A model generated the notes under the pieces. That model was not told the origin of the DNA. It was given only the letters and a program-made list of their open reading frames with translations, and ran no database searches. A DNA stretch of 64,000 bases. Source: Flavobacterium quisquiliarum (lineage in GTDB: Bacteria > Bacteroidota > Bacteroidia > Flavobacteriales > Flavobacteriaceae). The stretch is from the NCBI RefSeq assembly GCF_019308285.1, contig NZ_WWEM01000017.1, positions 1 through 64,000 on the forward strand, given 5' to 3'. This document shows, one piece after another, positions 37,008 to 45,289 of the stretch (within the stretch, counting starts at the first letter, position 1; every line of letters starts with the position of its first letter). A program made the translations under genes and the position numbers.

Positions 37008-39347
37008 ATGGATTTGAAAAAAGAATTTTTAAAGTATTTTCAGTATTGGCCTTGGTTTTTACTTAGCTTGATTGTATTTATGGGAGCAGCCTATATTTTT
37101 ATCAAAATAGTACCGCCAACATACGAATCTTCGGCTATGATTTTTATTGACAAAAAGCAGGAAGATGAAACAAAAATAATCAGGATTAGTACAGATAAAA
37201 AAAGCGGTGAAGAAAACCTAGAAGATGAAATAAGATTGATCACTTCAAATGAATTTTTATTGGATGTAGTAAAAAATCTAAATCTAAATTTTGACTACTT
37301 CGAAAAAGTATTTACAGTACAAAATAATTATGTAAATGAAGTTCCTTTTGTTTTAATGCCTACGGTTTCAAGAGATTCATTGCCACATGTTTCTTATGAA
37401 ATTAAAGTGGATAAAGGAGGTTTTACCTTAACAAATCCTGAAACAGAAAAAACGTATACTGCAAAAGGATATGACGGAAAAGAAGCAGTTCCAGGCCTGC
37501 CTTTTAAAATTCAATTATCTGCTAAGGCAAAGAAAAATCCATCTTTTTATTTTGATAATGAATATAAAGTAAACATCGTGCCAACAGGCGAAGCTTTAAA
37601 AAGTTTGAAGTCAGCTCTTGTGGTTATGGCCGACGAAAATGCAAAAGGTGTAATCGAATTAAAACATACAGGCTCAAGTCCAGACCGTTCCAGAAAAATA
37701 TTAAGCGAAATAATTGTGGAGCTTGACAAAAGTATTGTAGTTAACAAACAAAAAGTATTTAGAAATACAGTTTCCTATTTAAATCAAAGAATAAAAAGTT
37801 TTAGTAAAGAAAAAGATTCAATCGAGAGCGTAAAAGAACAGTATTTACAAAATAACGATATTGGGGTAATGGAGAATTACATTACCGAAAAAACGGCAGA
37901 TAGAAGTCAGAAAAAAGAGAGTTCTATGCTTAATGAAAGACAAATATCACTTGCCAGTTTTGCTTTAAACGATATCAAACAATCTGGTGCAACGCAGACT
38001 TTAGGAACCGATTATAATTTAGAATCTCCTATCGTAAACCAAATGCTTGTAAATTACAATACCAAGCTTATGGACAGCCAGTTAATATTGCAGAGAGCAT
38101 CAAGCAATAACCCTGCTTATATTTCTTTAATGACGCAATTAAAGGTTCAGAAACAAGAAATAATAAATACTCTTGCAGGATATTTAAATTTTCTGAATCA
38201 AAACAATAAAGCCAATAAAACAGAGCAGAGTATTGCCGAAGCAAAAGTAAAAAGTATTCCAACAAAAGATAAGGTGCTGGGGAACATCAACAGTAATCTT
38301 AACATGAAGGAAGAAACCTATGTGGCCTTATTGCAAAAGAAAGAAGAAGCAGTTTTAAATGGTGCAATCTTAGAATCTAATTTGAAAACGCTGAATGCAC
38401 CTGAAACGAATTATTCGGCAATTTTTCCACAGCCTAAAGCTTTTATGTTAGGAGCGTTTATGTTTGGTTTGCTGCTTCCTTTCGGAGTTACCTATATGCG
38501 TTTATTCTTGGATACCAAGATTCATAATGAAGAAGATATTCAAAAGGTAATTAAGGATATTCCAATTTTAGGACATATTCCAAAAATTAGTCTTAATGAT
38601 AAATTAGACAATACAGCAACTTCTCGTTCTTTGATTGCCGAAGCATCACGAGCCTTGGTTTCTAATATTTCTTATTTGATGCCAAGGAAGAAAGACAACA
38701 AAGGAAGTGTAATACTTTACACATCATCGATTCAAGGAGAAGGAAAATCATTTTGCGCTTTTCATAATGCAATTACAGTTAGTAATCTTAATAAAAAAGT
38801 ATTGCTTATTGGTGTCGATTTAAGAAACCCTCAATTACATGACTATTTCAGCGTAAAAAGAAATGTATCTGGACTTTCTGATTTCTTAGCTAATAAAGAT
38901 GATGACTGGAAAAAATTCCTTCAGAAAGACGATAAGTTTTCTAAAAATCTGGATGTTTTGTTTGCGGGAGAAGCTCCTCCAAATCCTTCTCAGTTAATAA
39001 CCAATTCTAATTTCGAATCATTAATAGAAGAAGCCAAAACAATTTACGATTATATCATATTAGATACCGCTCCAGTACAGATAGTATCCGATACGCTTAA
39101 TTTCAGTTATCTGGCAGATGTCACCGTTTTTGTAGTAAAATATGATTATACAGATAAAAGTAATTTAGTTCATGCTGGTAATTTTATCAAAAAAGAACAG
39201 CTTAAAAACGTTGGAATTGTTATAAACGGTGTAAACATGAAAACGGCATACGGCTATGGTTATGGCGTAAGTTATGGTTACCAGTATCAGGAAGCAAAAG
39301 TAAAGAAACCTTGGTATAAAAGAAGTCTTACCGTAAAAGAGGCTTAA
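37008..39347 (+). CDS. Wzc-type tyrosine autokinase and chain-length regulator
   Basis: A 779-residue protein. The Wzz domain has membrane helices at about 15-35 and 478-498, with a periplasmic coiled-coil region between (roughly 255-460). The cytosolic BY-kinase domain has Walker A SSIQGEGKS (573-581), Walker A' VLLIGVDLRNP (598-608) and YIILDTAP. The C-terminus ends in a tyrosine cluster (YGYGYGVSYGYQYQ), the autophosphorylation site in this family. It controls polymerisation and export with the Wza-type protein upstream. No Wzb-type phosphatase is encoded in the window. Confidence 0.93.
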   Translation: MDLKKEFLKYFQYWPWFLLSLIVFMGAAYIFIKIVPPTYESSAMIFIDKKQEDETKIIRISTDKKSGEENLEDEIRLITSNEFLLDVVKNLNLNFDYFEKVFTVQNNYVNEVPFVLMPTVSRDSLPHVSYEIKVDKGGFTLTNPETEKTYTAKGYDGKEAVPGLPFKIQLSAKAKKNPSFYFDNEYKVNIVPTGEALKSLKSALVVMADENAKGVIELKHTGSSPDRSRKILSEIIVELDKSIVVNKQKVFRNTVSYLNQRIKSFSKEKDSIESVKEQYLQNNDIGVMENYITEKTADRSQKKESSMLNERQISLASFALNDIKQSGATQTLGTDYNLESPIVNQMLVNYNTKLMDSQLILQRASSNNPAYISLMTQLKVQKQEIINTLAGYLNFLNQNNKANKTEQSIAEAKVKSIPTKDKVLGNINSNLNMKEETYVALLQKKEEAVLNGAILESNLKTLNAPETNYSAIFPQPKAFMLGAFMFGLLLPFGVTYMRLFLDTKIHNEEDIQKVIKDIPILGHIPKISLNDKLDNTATSRSLIAEASRALVSNISYLMPRKKDNKGSVILYTSSIQGEGKSFCAFHNAITVSNLNKKVLLIGVDLRNPQLHDYFSVKRNVSGLSDFLANKDDDWKKFLQKDDKFSKNLDVLFAGEAPPNPSQLITNSNFESLIEEAKTIYDYIILDTAPVQIVSDTLNFSYLADVTVFVVKYDYTDKSNLVHAGNFIKKEQLKNVGIVINGVNMKTAYGYGYGVSYGYQYQEAKVKKPWYKRSLTVKEA

Positions 39348-39386
39348 GGAGTAGAAGGTGTATTTACTAAAATTAAATAATATAAA

Positions 39387-39803
39387 ATGTTTCATAAAAT
39401 AGTTCTGTTACTATTGTTCTTGGTCATTGGTGCGGTTTTTTATTTTTCCTGGTTATCAGATCCTAGTTTATCTAGTGAAAGTTATCTGCCAGGATGGCTT
39501 TTAAATTGGAGTAATCATTATTATAATTTACGTACCGCTGTTCCTTTCGTAGCTGTAGGTTTTCTATTAGAATTATATACAGAACAGAATAATATAAATG
39601 AAGTAAATAATAACAAAAATTTAAATTTCATACAAAACCTAATTATTGCGGCGATCATTGTTAGTGTAGCTGAAGGTGGGCAGTTTTTAATTCAGAGAAG
39701 AAGCCCGGATTTAATGGATATTTTTTATGGAATTGTTGGAAGTTTAATAGGAGCATTAGGTTATAATTTATTGAAAAAAATAAAAAATGCGAAACAGACA
39801 TAA
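39387..39803 (+). CDS. VanZ-like membrane protein
   Basis: A 138-residue protein with three or four hydrophobic segments. It shows VLLLLFLVIGAVFYFSWLSDPS, NHYYNLRTAVPFVAVGFLLEL, AAIIVSVAEGGQF and RRSPDLMDIFYGIVGSLIGAL; the QxxxxxRxPDxxDxxxNxxG-like ending is the VanZ-family signature. VanZ-like proteins are known from glycopeptide tolerance and from polysaccharide loci, where their biochemical role is unsettled. It overlaps the WcaJ-type gene by 17 bp, so tight co-translation with the initiating transferase is likely. Confidence 0.78.
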   Translation: MFHKIVLLLLFLVIGAVFYFSWLSDPSLSSESYLPGWLLNWSNHYYNLRTAVPFVAVGFLLELYTEQNNINEVNNNKNLNFIQNLIIAAIIVSVAEGGQFLIQRRSPDLMDIFYGIVGSLIGALGYNLLKKIKNAKQT

Positions 39804-41187
39804 ATTTACTTTCATAATGTGTTGCGCTATTGCCGACATGATTGCAATGGTAGTGGGCACGATGATTTTTTTGAATTTTGCGACTGAAGAAAATATTGGT
39901 TGGAACGGTTTGTTTCTCAATAAAATGATTCCGATTACAATTTTAGGCTGGCTGTTTTCAGTTACTTATTTTCAGTTGTACAGAGTAGACGTTCTTTTTA
40001 GTTTAGATGAATTTTTCCGCAATAGCTGGAGATCATTCTTCACACAAAGAGTATTATGGCACAGTTACATTTTTATTTTTCAAGATGATGTGCTCTACAA
40101 CTTTGGAAGCAAGGCAAATTTATTTCAGCTAAGTTTTTTATTGTCTTATTTTCTGTTATCCAGAATATTATTTACAGTGGTAATCGGAAAAATAAAAGGC
40201 TGGGTTTTTAAACAATATACAGTTGCCATTTGGGGGTTTAATAAAACAAGTATCGAGTTGGCTTCTCATTTAGAAAGTAATTCCTTTTTCATTAATTTTT
40301 TGGGTATTCTTAACGAAAATTCATCTATAGAATATACAAGTAATAAGGAATTTACTTTTGCACTGTCAGAAGCCATTAATGATGCTTCAAAAAATGACAT
40401 CAACGAATTGTATATTGTATCTAAACCAGACTTTATTTCAGACTTGAATTATTTCTTTGAGCTGGGTGATAAACATTGTATGCGTTTGAAATTTGTTCCC
40501 GATTTTTCATCCATATCAAAAAAACACTTTAACTCAAGCCATTTAAATAATTTTCATGTCATTAAGCCTCGTTTTGAGCCCTTGCAAAATGCTTATAACA
40601 GATTAGCAAAGAGAATATTTGATCTTACATTCAGCATTTTGGTAATTGTTTTCGTATTGTCCTGGCTTTACCCTTTGTTGGCTTTTATAATTAAAAAACA
40701 AAGCAAAGGACCAGTATTATACAAACAGATGCGAACAGGAAAAAAGAATCAGGAGTTTTGGTGCTACAAATTTCGAAGTATGTATGTAAATGTGGGTGAC
40801 GAAACACAGCAGGCTCAAAAAGGAGACAGCAGGGTAACACCAATAGGAAAATTTATACGCCGTACCAGTTTAGACGAAATGCCGCAGTTCTTTAATGTTT
40901 TGATTGGAAATATGAGTGTCGTAGGACCGCGCCCTCACATGATTAAACATACATCTGACTATAATGACCACATTAACAATTTTATGGTGCGTCATTTTGT
41001 TAAACCAGGTATTACGGGTCTGGCTCAGGTTTCGGGTCTTAGAGGAGAAACCAAAAAAGTGTCTGATATGAGGCGACGTGTTACAACCGACATAGAATAT
41101 GTACAACGCTGGAGTCTTATAAAAGATATTAAGATTTGCTTCTTAACGGTTATTGTAACTCTTAAAGGAGATAAAAATGCTTTTTAA
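39787..41187 (+). CDS. Undecaprenyl-phosphate sugar-phosphate transferase, WcaJ type
   Basis: A 466-residue polyprenyl-phosphate hexose-1-phosphate transferase that starts the repeat unit. The N-terminus has four predicted helices and a CoA-binding-like Rossmann region (about 140-270). The catalytic domain begins KRIFDLTFSILVIVFVLSW near 274 and holds GPVLYKQMRTGKKNQEF, CYKFRSMY, RRTSLDEMPQFFNVL, MSVVGPRPHM and PGITGLAQVSG. This is the full-length WcaJ/WbaP architecture; glucose-1-phosphate is the usual donor. As the last enzyme gene of the locus it completes a Wzx/Wzy system. Confidence 0.92.
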   Translation: MRNRHKFTFIMCCAIADMIAMVVGTMIFLNFATEENIGWNGLFLNKMIPITILGWLFSVTYFQLYRVDVLFSLDEFFRNSWRSFFTQRVLWHSYIFIFQDDVLYNFGSKANLFQLSFLLSYFLLSRILFTVVIGKIKGWVFKQYTVAIWGFNKTSIELASHLESNSFFINFLGILNENSSIEYTSNKEFTFALSEAINDASKNDINELYIVSKPDFISDLNYFFELGDKHCMRLKFVPDFSSISKKHFNSSHLNNFHVIKPRFEPLQNAYNRLAKRIFDLTFSILVIVFVLSWLYPLLAFIIKKQSKGPVLYKQMRTGKKNQEFWCYKFRSMYVNVGDETQQAQKGDSRVTPIGKFIRRTSLDEMPQFFNVLIGNMSVVGPRPHMIKHTSDYNDHINNFMVRHFVKPGITGLAQVSGLRGETKKVSDMRRRVTTDIEYVQRWSLIKDIKICFLTVIVTLKGDKNAF

Positions 41188-41252
41188 TATAAAAACAAAC
41201 TCAAAAAACAAACTCAAGATTAAACTTAAAAATAAACTAATAAATAATAATC

Positions 41253-41456
41253 ATGGACATTACTAATTACCTTATAGGTTTACTTACTGGAGTTTCAGTG
41301 ACAACCTTTTTCATTGGAAAAGAATGGTATAAATATTATACTAAATACACTATCCAACAGAAACAATTAGATCGAGTTCTGAAATTGAACGATAAAATTA
41401 AAAAACTGAAAAGTTACAGCCCAGCAGAAACATCAAATATGAATGTTGGCGTTTAA
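41253..41456 (+). CDS. Small membrane protein of unknown function
   Basis: A 67-residue predicted protein with one N-terminal membrane helix (YLIGLLTGVSVTTFFIG), followed by a basic, lysine-rich cytosolic tail with coiled-coil character (YTIQQKQLDRVLKLNDKIKKL). I do not recognise it. It lies 65 bp after the WcaJ-type gene on the same strand with an ATG start and probably ends the EPS transcript. A role as a small partner of WcaJ or Wzc is only a guess. Confidence 0.55.
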   Translation: MDITNYLIGLLTGVSVTTFFIGKEWYKYYTKYTIQQKQLDRVLKLNDKIKKLKSYSPAETSNMNVGV

Positions 41457-42145
41457 GATTATTTTCAAATTTTAGTTTTACTCAGGTGCTTATCGATTAC
41501 TAAATCAAATGAGCTGACTGTTTTATGACAAAGTATAACATTGCTTGGATTTTTCTTTTACTCTAAGACATTTTGATCTCGTAGAAAAAGAAATAAAAAT
41601 ACAGATAATTTATAATTGAATTTGATTATAATGAGCTCGATACTATATCGGGCTTAACCCTTTTTTGATTGTTCTGTTTTTCATAGTGTTACACTAAATG
41701 AGAACAGTTGCAATCCTTAGTTTTATATGAACTTCATTTCTTGAATCATATAAAACTTGAAACCCCAAATCTTCAATTTACTTACTTACTACCTGTTGGT
41801 GAATTATAATTTCTTTTACCCCCCTTTATCTCTAAATGTTTATTCATTTTATAATTAATAATAAACATATAACCTTCTTACAGTTTTGTAAGATTTCCCA
41901 AATCTTAATTTAAGACCATTTTTTTGGTCTACTGTTTATTTTCTTGTCTGCATTGATTCTTGAAGGATGATTTTTATTTAGAAATTATCTGAAATCAAAG
42001 AATGAATATTGGATATGAAATGCTATTGCTTCTATTAAAGAGTCCCTGTACTTCTAGTTAAGGGATTTTCTTGCGTAAAAAAAAATGTTCTGTGTTTGTG
42101 AAGTGTAATCTATTATAAAAAAAGATAAATGCTAATTCTTAAGAG
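41457..42145. other. Structured intergenic region after the EPS locus
   Basis: No gene is present in these 689 bp. Features seen: a weak GGG/CCC hairpin followed by six T (41650-41666); a nested inverted repeat at 41670-41706 (TGTTCT/AGAACA outside, TAGTG/CACTA inside); overlapping alternative hairpins at 41890-41912 (AAGATTT/AAATCTT against TCTTAA/TTAAGA) followed by GACC-N8-GGTC; and a terminator-like hairpin at 42041-42067. The density of structure suggests an RNA leader or a small RNA rather than plain spacer. Confidence 0.5.
42041..42070 (+). terminator. Possible terminator or attenuator hairpin
   Basis: AGTCCCT (42041-42047) pairs with AGGGATT (42061-42067), including one G-U pair, and leads into TTTTC. 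It lies about 76 bp before the next gene, so it could end a short leader transcript. Confidence 0.4.
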
Positions 42146-42598
42146 ATGATTAAAAAAGAAAAAGTTTTAGTTCGTGACAATAAAGGAATCTTTTTAAAAA
42201 TGTTTAAAAGAAAATTTAAAGGTGAGTTTGAATTTTCTGAGGATTCTTTTTTGCTTCAAAATGAAAATAAATCAACAGGTTATGATCATTCTGTATTTGT
42301 AGTATATGAGTATTCTGAGCTGTTAGATTTTTTTGAGTTAGATGGCATAAATTCAAACTTTATGGTGTGTCTGTTTAGTAAACACCTTTATAATAGTTTA
42401 TCTCGAATAGAAGAAATTAAAGATCTGATTTTAATAGATGCTTCAAAAACTAAAACGGAAATTTTCGAAGATTTAAAAACCTGTTTCCAAAACTCTTCTA
42501 ACATAATTCCGAAGTTCTCTAACAAAGGTTTTTCAAAATCAAAAATGCCTAAGAAGCAGTTAGAAGTACTGCAGAGAGCATTGTATTTTATGATGTGA
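42146..42598 (+). CDS. Uncharacterised 150-residue protein
   Basis: A cytosolic, lysine-rich protein without signal peptide or membrane helix. I do not recognise it. The alternation of hydrophobic strands and helices (KVLVRDNKGIFLKMF, then YDHSVFVVYEYSELLDFF, NFMVCLFSKHLYN and DLILIDASKTKTEI) is reminiscent of a degenerate receiver-like fold lacking the phosphorylated Asp pattern, but this is weak. The tail is basic (KFSNKGFSKSKMPKKQ). It is preceded by the structured region 41670-42070 and followed ten bases later by the tRNA-like gene. Confidence 0.55.
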   Translation: MIKKEKVLVRDNKGIFLKMFKRKFKGEFEFSEDSFLLQNENKSTGYDHSVFVVYEYSELLDFFELDGINSNFMVCLFSKHLYNSLSRIEEIKDLILIDASKTKTEIFEDLKTCFQNSSNIIPKFSNKGFSKSKMPKKQLEVLQRALYFMM

Positions 42599-42607
42599 AA
42601 AATAACC

Positions 42608-42686
42608 GAATGCATAGCTCAGCTGGATAGAGTCCCCAATTTTAATATTGGGACGGTCGAAGGTTCGAATCCTTCTGCGTTCGCCA
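42608..42686 (+). tRNA. tRNA-like gene with abnormal anticodon arm, identity unresolved
   Basis: A 79-nt cloverleaf. The acceptor GAATGCA (42608-42614) pairs with TGCGTTC (42676-42682, one G-U), followed by G and an encoded CCA. The D arm is GCTC/GAGT with GG in the loop. The T arm GAAGG-TTCGAAT-CCTTC is perfect. The anticodon arm is not standard: CCCAA/TTGGG encloses eight bases (TTTTAATA), or CCCAAT/ATTGGG encloses six, and the whole segment between D and T arms is two bases longer than usual. Read conventionally the anticodon would be TTA (ochre) or TAA (Leu, but without a long variable arm). It may be an unusual tRNA, a frameshift-type tRNA or a decaying copy. Confidence 0.7.
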
Positions 42687-42687
42687 A

Positions 42688-42715
42688 AACCACTCAATTG
42701 AGTGGCTTTTTCTTT
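42688..42715 (+). terminator. Intrinsic terminator after the tRNA-like gene
   Basis: CCACTCAATTGAGTGG (42690-42705) is a perfect 16-bp palindrome followed by CTTTTTCTTTT, starting four bases after the CCA end. It gives the tRNA-like gene its own transcript end. Confidence 0.78.
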
Positions 42716-42770
42716 TGGAACACTGAATAAATTCGCTAATAATTTTAGAAACTTTATCAGAATAGAAAAG

Positions 42771-42778
42771 TATCTTTG
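42771..42778 (+). promoter_or_regulatory. Promoter -7 box for the MFS gene
   Basis: TATCTTTG fits TAnnTTTG exactly and lies 56 bp before the ATG at 42835, just after the tRNA terminator. A -33 TTG at the right distance was not found. Confidence 0.55.
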
Positions 42779-42834
42779 CAACCTGCGATTTACGACCTTC
42801 TTCTTTTCGCAGCAATTATTTCAATAGCCTGATA

Positions 42835-44025
42835 ATGTCACAAAAAAACAAATCTATTTATACGCTTCAGTTCATTTTACTTTGCCTGAGTTCTCTGTTA
42901 TTCTCATCAAGTTTTAATATGATTATTCCAGAACTGCCAAGTTATTTAACGAGTTTAGGAGGAGCCGAGTATAAAGGACTTATTATCTCGCTTTTTACGC
43001 TTACCGCAGGAATCTCAAGACCTTTTAGTGGAAAATTGACTGATAAATGGGGACGTGTTCCTGTAATGGCTGTAGGTTCTGTAGTATGTTTAATCTGCGG
43101 ATTTTTATATCCAGTTTTAAGTTCAGTTTCAGGTTTTCTGTTTTTACGATTGGTACATGGTTTTTCCACAGGATTTAAACCTACGGCGACTTCTGCTTAT
43201 GTGGCAGATATTATTCCGCAGGAACGTTGGGGAGAAGCTTTAGGAATGCATGGATTGTGTTTTAGTATCGGTGGAGCTTTAGGACCAGCTTTAGGTGGAT
43301 GGGTTGTAAATGCCTATGGAATCGATGTAATGTTTTACAGTTCTTCGTTTCTAGCTTTTTTATCTATCGTAATTGTGGCTAATATGAAAGAGACTTTAGA
43401 AGCAAAAGAAAAACTACACAAATCAATGTTTTTTATTGGAAAAAAAGATATTATTGACCGTGGAGCACTTCCAGCAGGAATTATAACTTTCTTTTCTTAT
43501 ACCGCTTTCGGATTGATATTGACTTTAATTCCAGATTGGAGCCAGCATTTGGGAGCAGCTAATAAAGGAATCTTTTTTACTGCTTTTACTGTAGCATCTG
43601 TTATGATGAGGTTTGGAGCAGGAAAAGTTTCTGATAGATACGGAAGAACGAATGTTATTCTCGTTGGATTGATTATAACGTCTATCGCATTATTTGTCAT
43701 AAGCGAAGGAACGACAGTCAATATGCTTTTAACGGGCGCAGCCGTTTACGGAATGGGAACAGGAATTTTGTCTCCGGCAATAAATGCATGGACTATTGAT
43801 TTAAGTGACCCGCAGCACCGTGGAAAAGCAATTGCGACAATGTACATCTCGATGGAAATCGGAATTGGATGCGGGGCTTTATTGGGAGGAAGTTATTACA
43901 GTGATATTATAGAACGTATTCCTCAAATTTTTAAAATTGATATTCTCTTGTTTGTAATGGGAATTTTTTATCTTTTGTATTGGAAAAAAGAAAACCGCAG
44001 GAAAAAGAATATAGAAATTATATAA
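42835..44025 (+). CDS. MFS transporter, drug:H+ antiporter type
   Basis: A 396-residue protein with twelve predicted membrane helices. The loop 2-3 motif (GKLTDKWGRVPVM, a variant of GxLaDrxGrkp) and its repeat in the second half (GKVSDRYGRTNVI) place it in the major facilitator superfamily. The helix-5 segment GALGPALGGWVV resembles motif C of efflux antiporters such as TetA and Bcr. The substrate cannot be read. The phospholipase gene 90 bp downstream on the same strand may be co-transcribed. Confidence 0.85.
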   Translation: MSQKNKSIYTLQFILLCLSSLLFSSSFNMIIPELPSYLTSLGGAEYKGLIISLFTLTAGISRPFSGKLTDKWGRVPVMAVGSVVCLICGFLYPVLSSVSGFLFLRLVHGFSTGFKPTATSAYVADIIPQERWGEALGMHGLCFSIGGALGPALGGWVVNAYGIDVMFYSSSFLAFLSIVIVANMKETLEAKEKLHKSMFFIGKKDIIDRGALPAGIITFFSYTAFGLILTLIPDWSQHLGAANKGIFFTAFTVASVMMRFGAGKVSDRYGRTNVILVGLIITSIALFVISEGTTVNMLLTGAAVYGMGTGILSPAINAWTIDLSDPQHRGKAIATMYISMEIGIGCGALLGGSYYSDIIERIPQIFKIDILLFVMGIFYLLYWKKENRRKKNIEII

Positions 44026-44114
44026 AAATCGACATCTAATTCGAATATTTCAATTCGGTTTAAATGCGTACATTAGTATAAAAGCTAAAATTAATCCCAT
44101 TTTATACTGGAAAA

Positions 44115-44936
44115 ATGTACGTAAAAAGTCTATTATTTTGTTTCCTTTTCTTTTCAATTCAAGCCTATTCTCAACTTTTAGAACACGATAAAGATTTTCG
44201 TGCTGCAGATTCACTTTTAAAAGAACATAGTTTTTCTGTTCATAGAGATAATTATTTTCTAACGGGAGTACCACTAAATGAACCCATCACTAGAAATTCT
44301 GCTGATGTAAAATATCAGATCAGTTTCAAACAGCGTTTAACAGGAAAGCCTTGGGTTGGCGGATTCTTCCCGTATTTAATGTACACTCAGAAAGCTTTTT
44401 GGGATATTTACGCCAGTTCAAAACCATTCTCTGAAATCAATTTTAATCCAGGAGTAGCCATTGTTCGCCCGTTTTACATAAAAGGAGGCAGGCTGACTTA
44501 TGGAACTATTTCATTTGAACACGAATCAAACGGAAGAGATTCTATTTATTCAAGAACTTGGAATATGCTCGCATTTTCATTAAAATCACAAATTTCGCCA
44601 AGATGGACGGTAGGAATACGAGGCTGGATTCCTTTTGTAGATAAAGATGACAATCCGGGATTGACTAAATATGTTGGTTATGGAGAAGCAAGCGCCACTT
44701 ATCAAATAAAACCCGGAAGATGGAGTGCCGATGTGCTTTTTAGAAAAGGAAGCGGTCTTCTCAATTATGGATCATTGCAGACACAAGTCAATTGGAAACC
44801 ATATAAAAACGAAAACTATTACCTCACTTTACAATGGTTTGTAGGATATACAGAAAGTTTAATTGATTATCAGGAACACAAAAGTATGCTCAGAATAGGA
44901 TTTACAATTAAGCCGGAAAACATGGGGATTTTTTAA
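44115..44936 (+). CDS. Outer-membrane phospholipase A family protein
   Basis: A 273-residue beta-barrel with signal peptide MYVKSLLFCFLFFSIQAYSQ. FEHESNGRDSIYSRTWN (134-150) carries the OMPLA catalytic triad His136, Ser138 and Asn150 with exactly the spacing of E. coli PldA (His142, Ser144, Asn156). The rest shows amphipathic strands ending in an aromatic strand (MLRIGFTIKPENMGIF). It should hydrolyse phospholipids that reach the outer leaflet of the outer membrane. It follows the MFS gene, with no obvious functional link. Confidence 0.86.
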   Translation: MYVKSLLFCFLFFSIQAYSQLLEHDKDFRAADSLLKEHSFSVHRDNYFLTGVPLNEPITRNSADVKYQISFKQRLTGKPWVGGFFPYLMYTQKAFWDIYASSKPFSEINFNPGVAIVRPFYIKGGRLTYGTISFEHESNGRDSIYSRTWNMLAFSLKSQISPRWTVGIRGWIPFVDKDDNPGLTKYVGYGEASATYQIKPGRWSADVLFRKGSGLLNYGSLQTQVNWKPYKNENYYLTLQWFVGYTESLIDYQEHKSMLRIGFTIKPENMGIF

Positions 44937-45036
44937 ACAGGTTCTATAAATTATATTTTCTTTGCTAACAACTTCTAATCTAACCCATACGTTGTGTGAT
45001 ATAGTTAAAAAGACCTCTATTCGAGATGGAGTTAGT

Positions 45037-45246
45037 TTAATTATGAGCCACAGCTTTAATCGTTTTAAGCTGATCAAAGCATTTAGAATGTATTGCAGAA
45101 CCTTCTTCATACTCTTCTAAAGTCATACCATATAAATAAGGGATATTTGATAAAGCTGTCTGATTTATCGCTGTAATTTTAAATTGCTCTTTAATAGATT
45201 TGGTTTTTTGTTTCTGTTTTTTATCGTTTTTGTTTTGGTCCGTCAT
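45037..45246 (-). CDS. Small hypothetical protein
   Basis: A 69-residue predicted protein, lysine- and glutamine-rich at the N-terminus (NDKKQKQKTKSIKEQFK), with a more ordered second half (YLYGMTLEEYEEG). I do not recognise it. It lies 43 bp downstream of another small minus-strand gene and together they face a divergent XRE regulator. An ATG start and codon use like the surroundings make it plausible, but it may not be expressed. Confidence 0.45.
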   Translation of the reverse strand: MTDQNKNDKKQKQKTKSIKEQFKITAINQTALSNIPYLYGMTLEEYEEGSAIHSKCFDQLKTIKAVAHN

Positions 45247-45289
45247 AATTGCTATGTTTAAATGAAAAGAATTTTTGTATAACCTTACT

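Noticed and set aside
42608..42686. tRNA 3' end as an integration site of a genomic island
   Set aside because: No integrase, no repeated tRNA 3' end and no change of composition were seen on either side.
42560..42781. A 73-residue minus-strand reading frame
   Set aside because: It is the antisense translation of the tRNA-like gene (with the familiar RRIRTFDRPN-type artefact) and its flanks.
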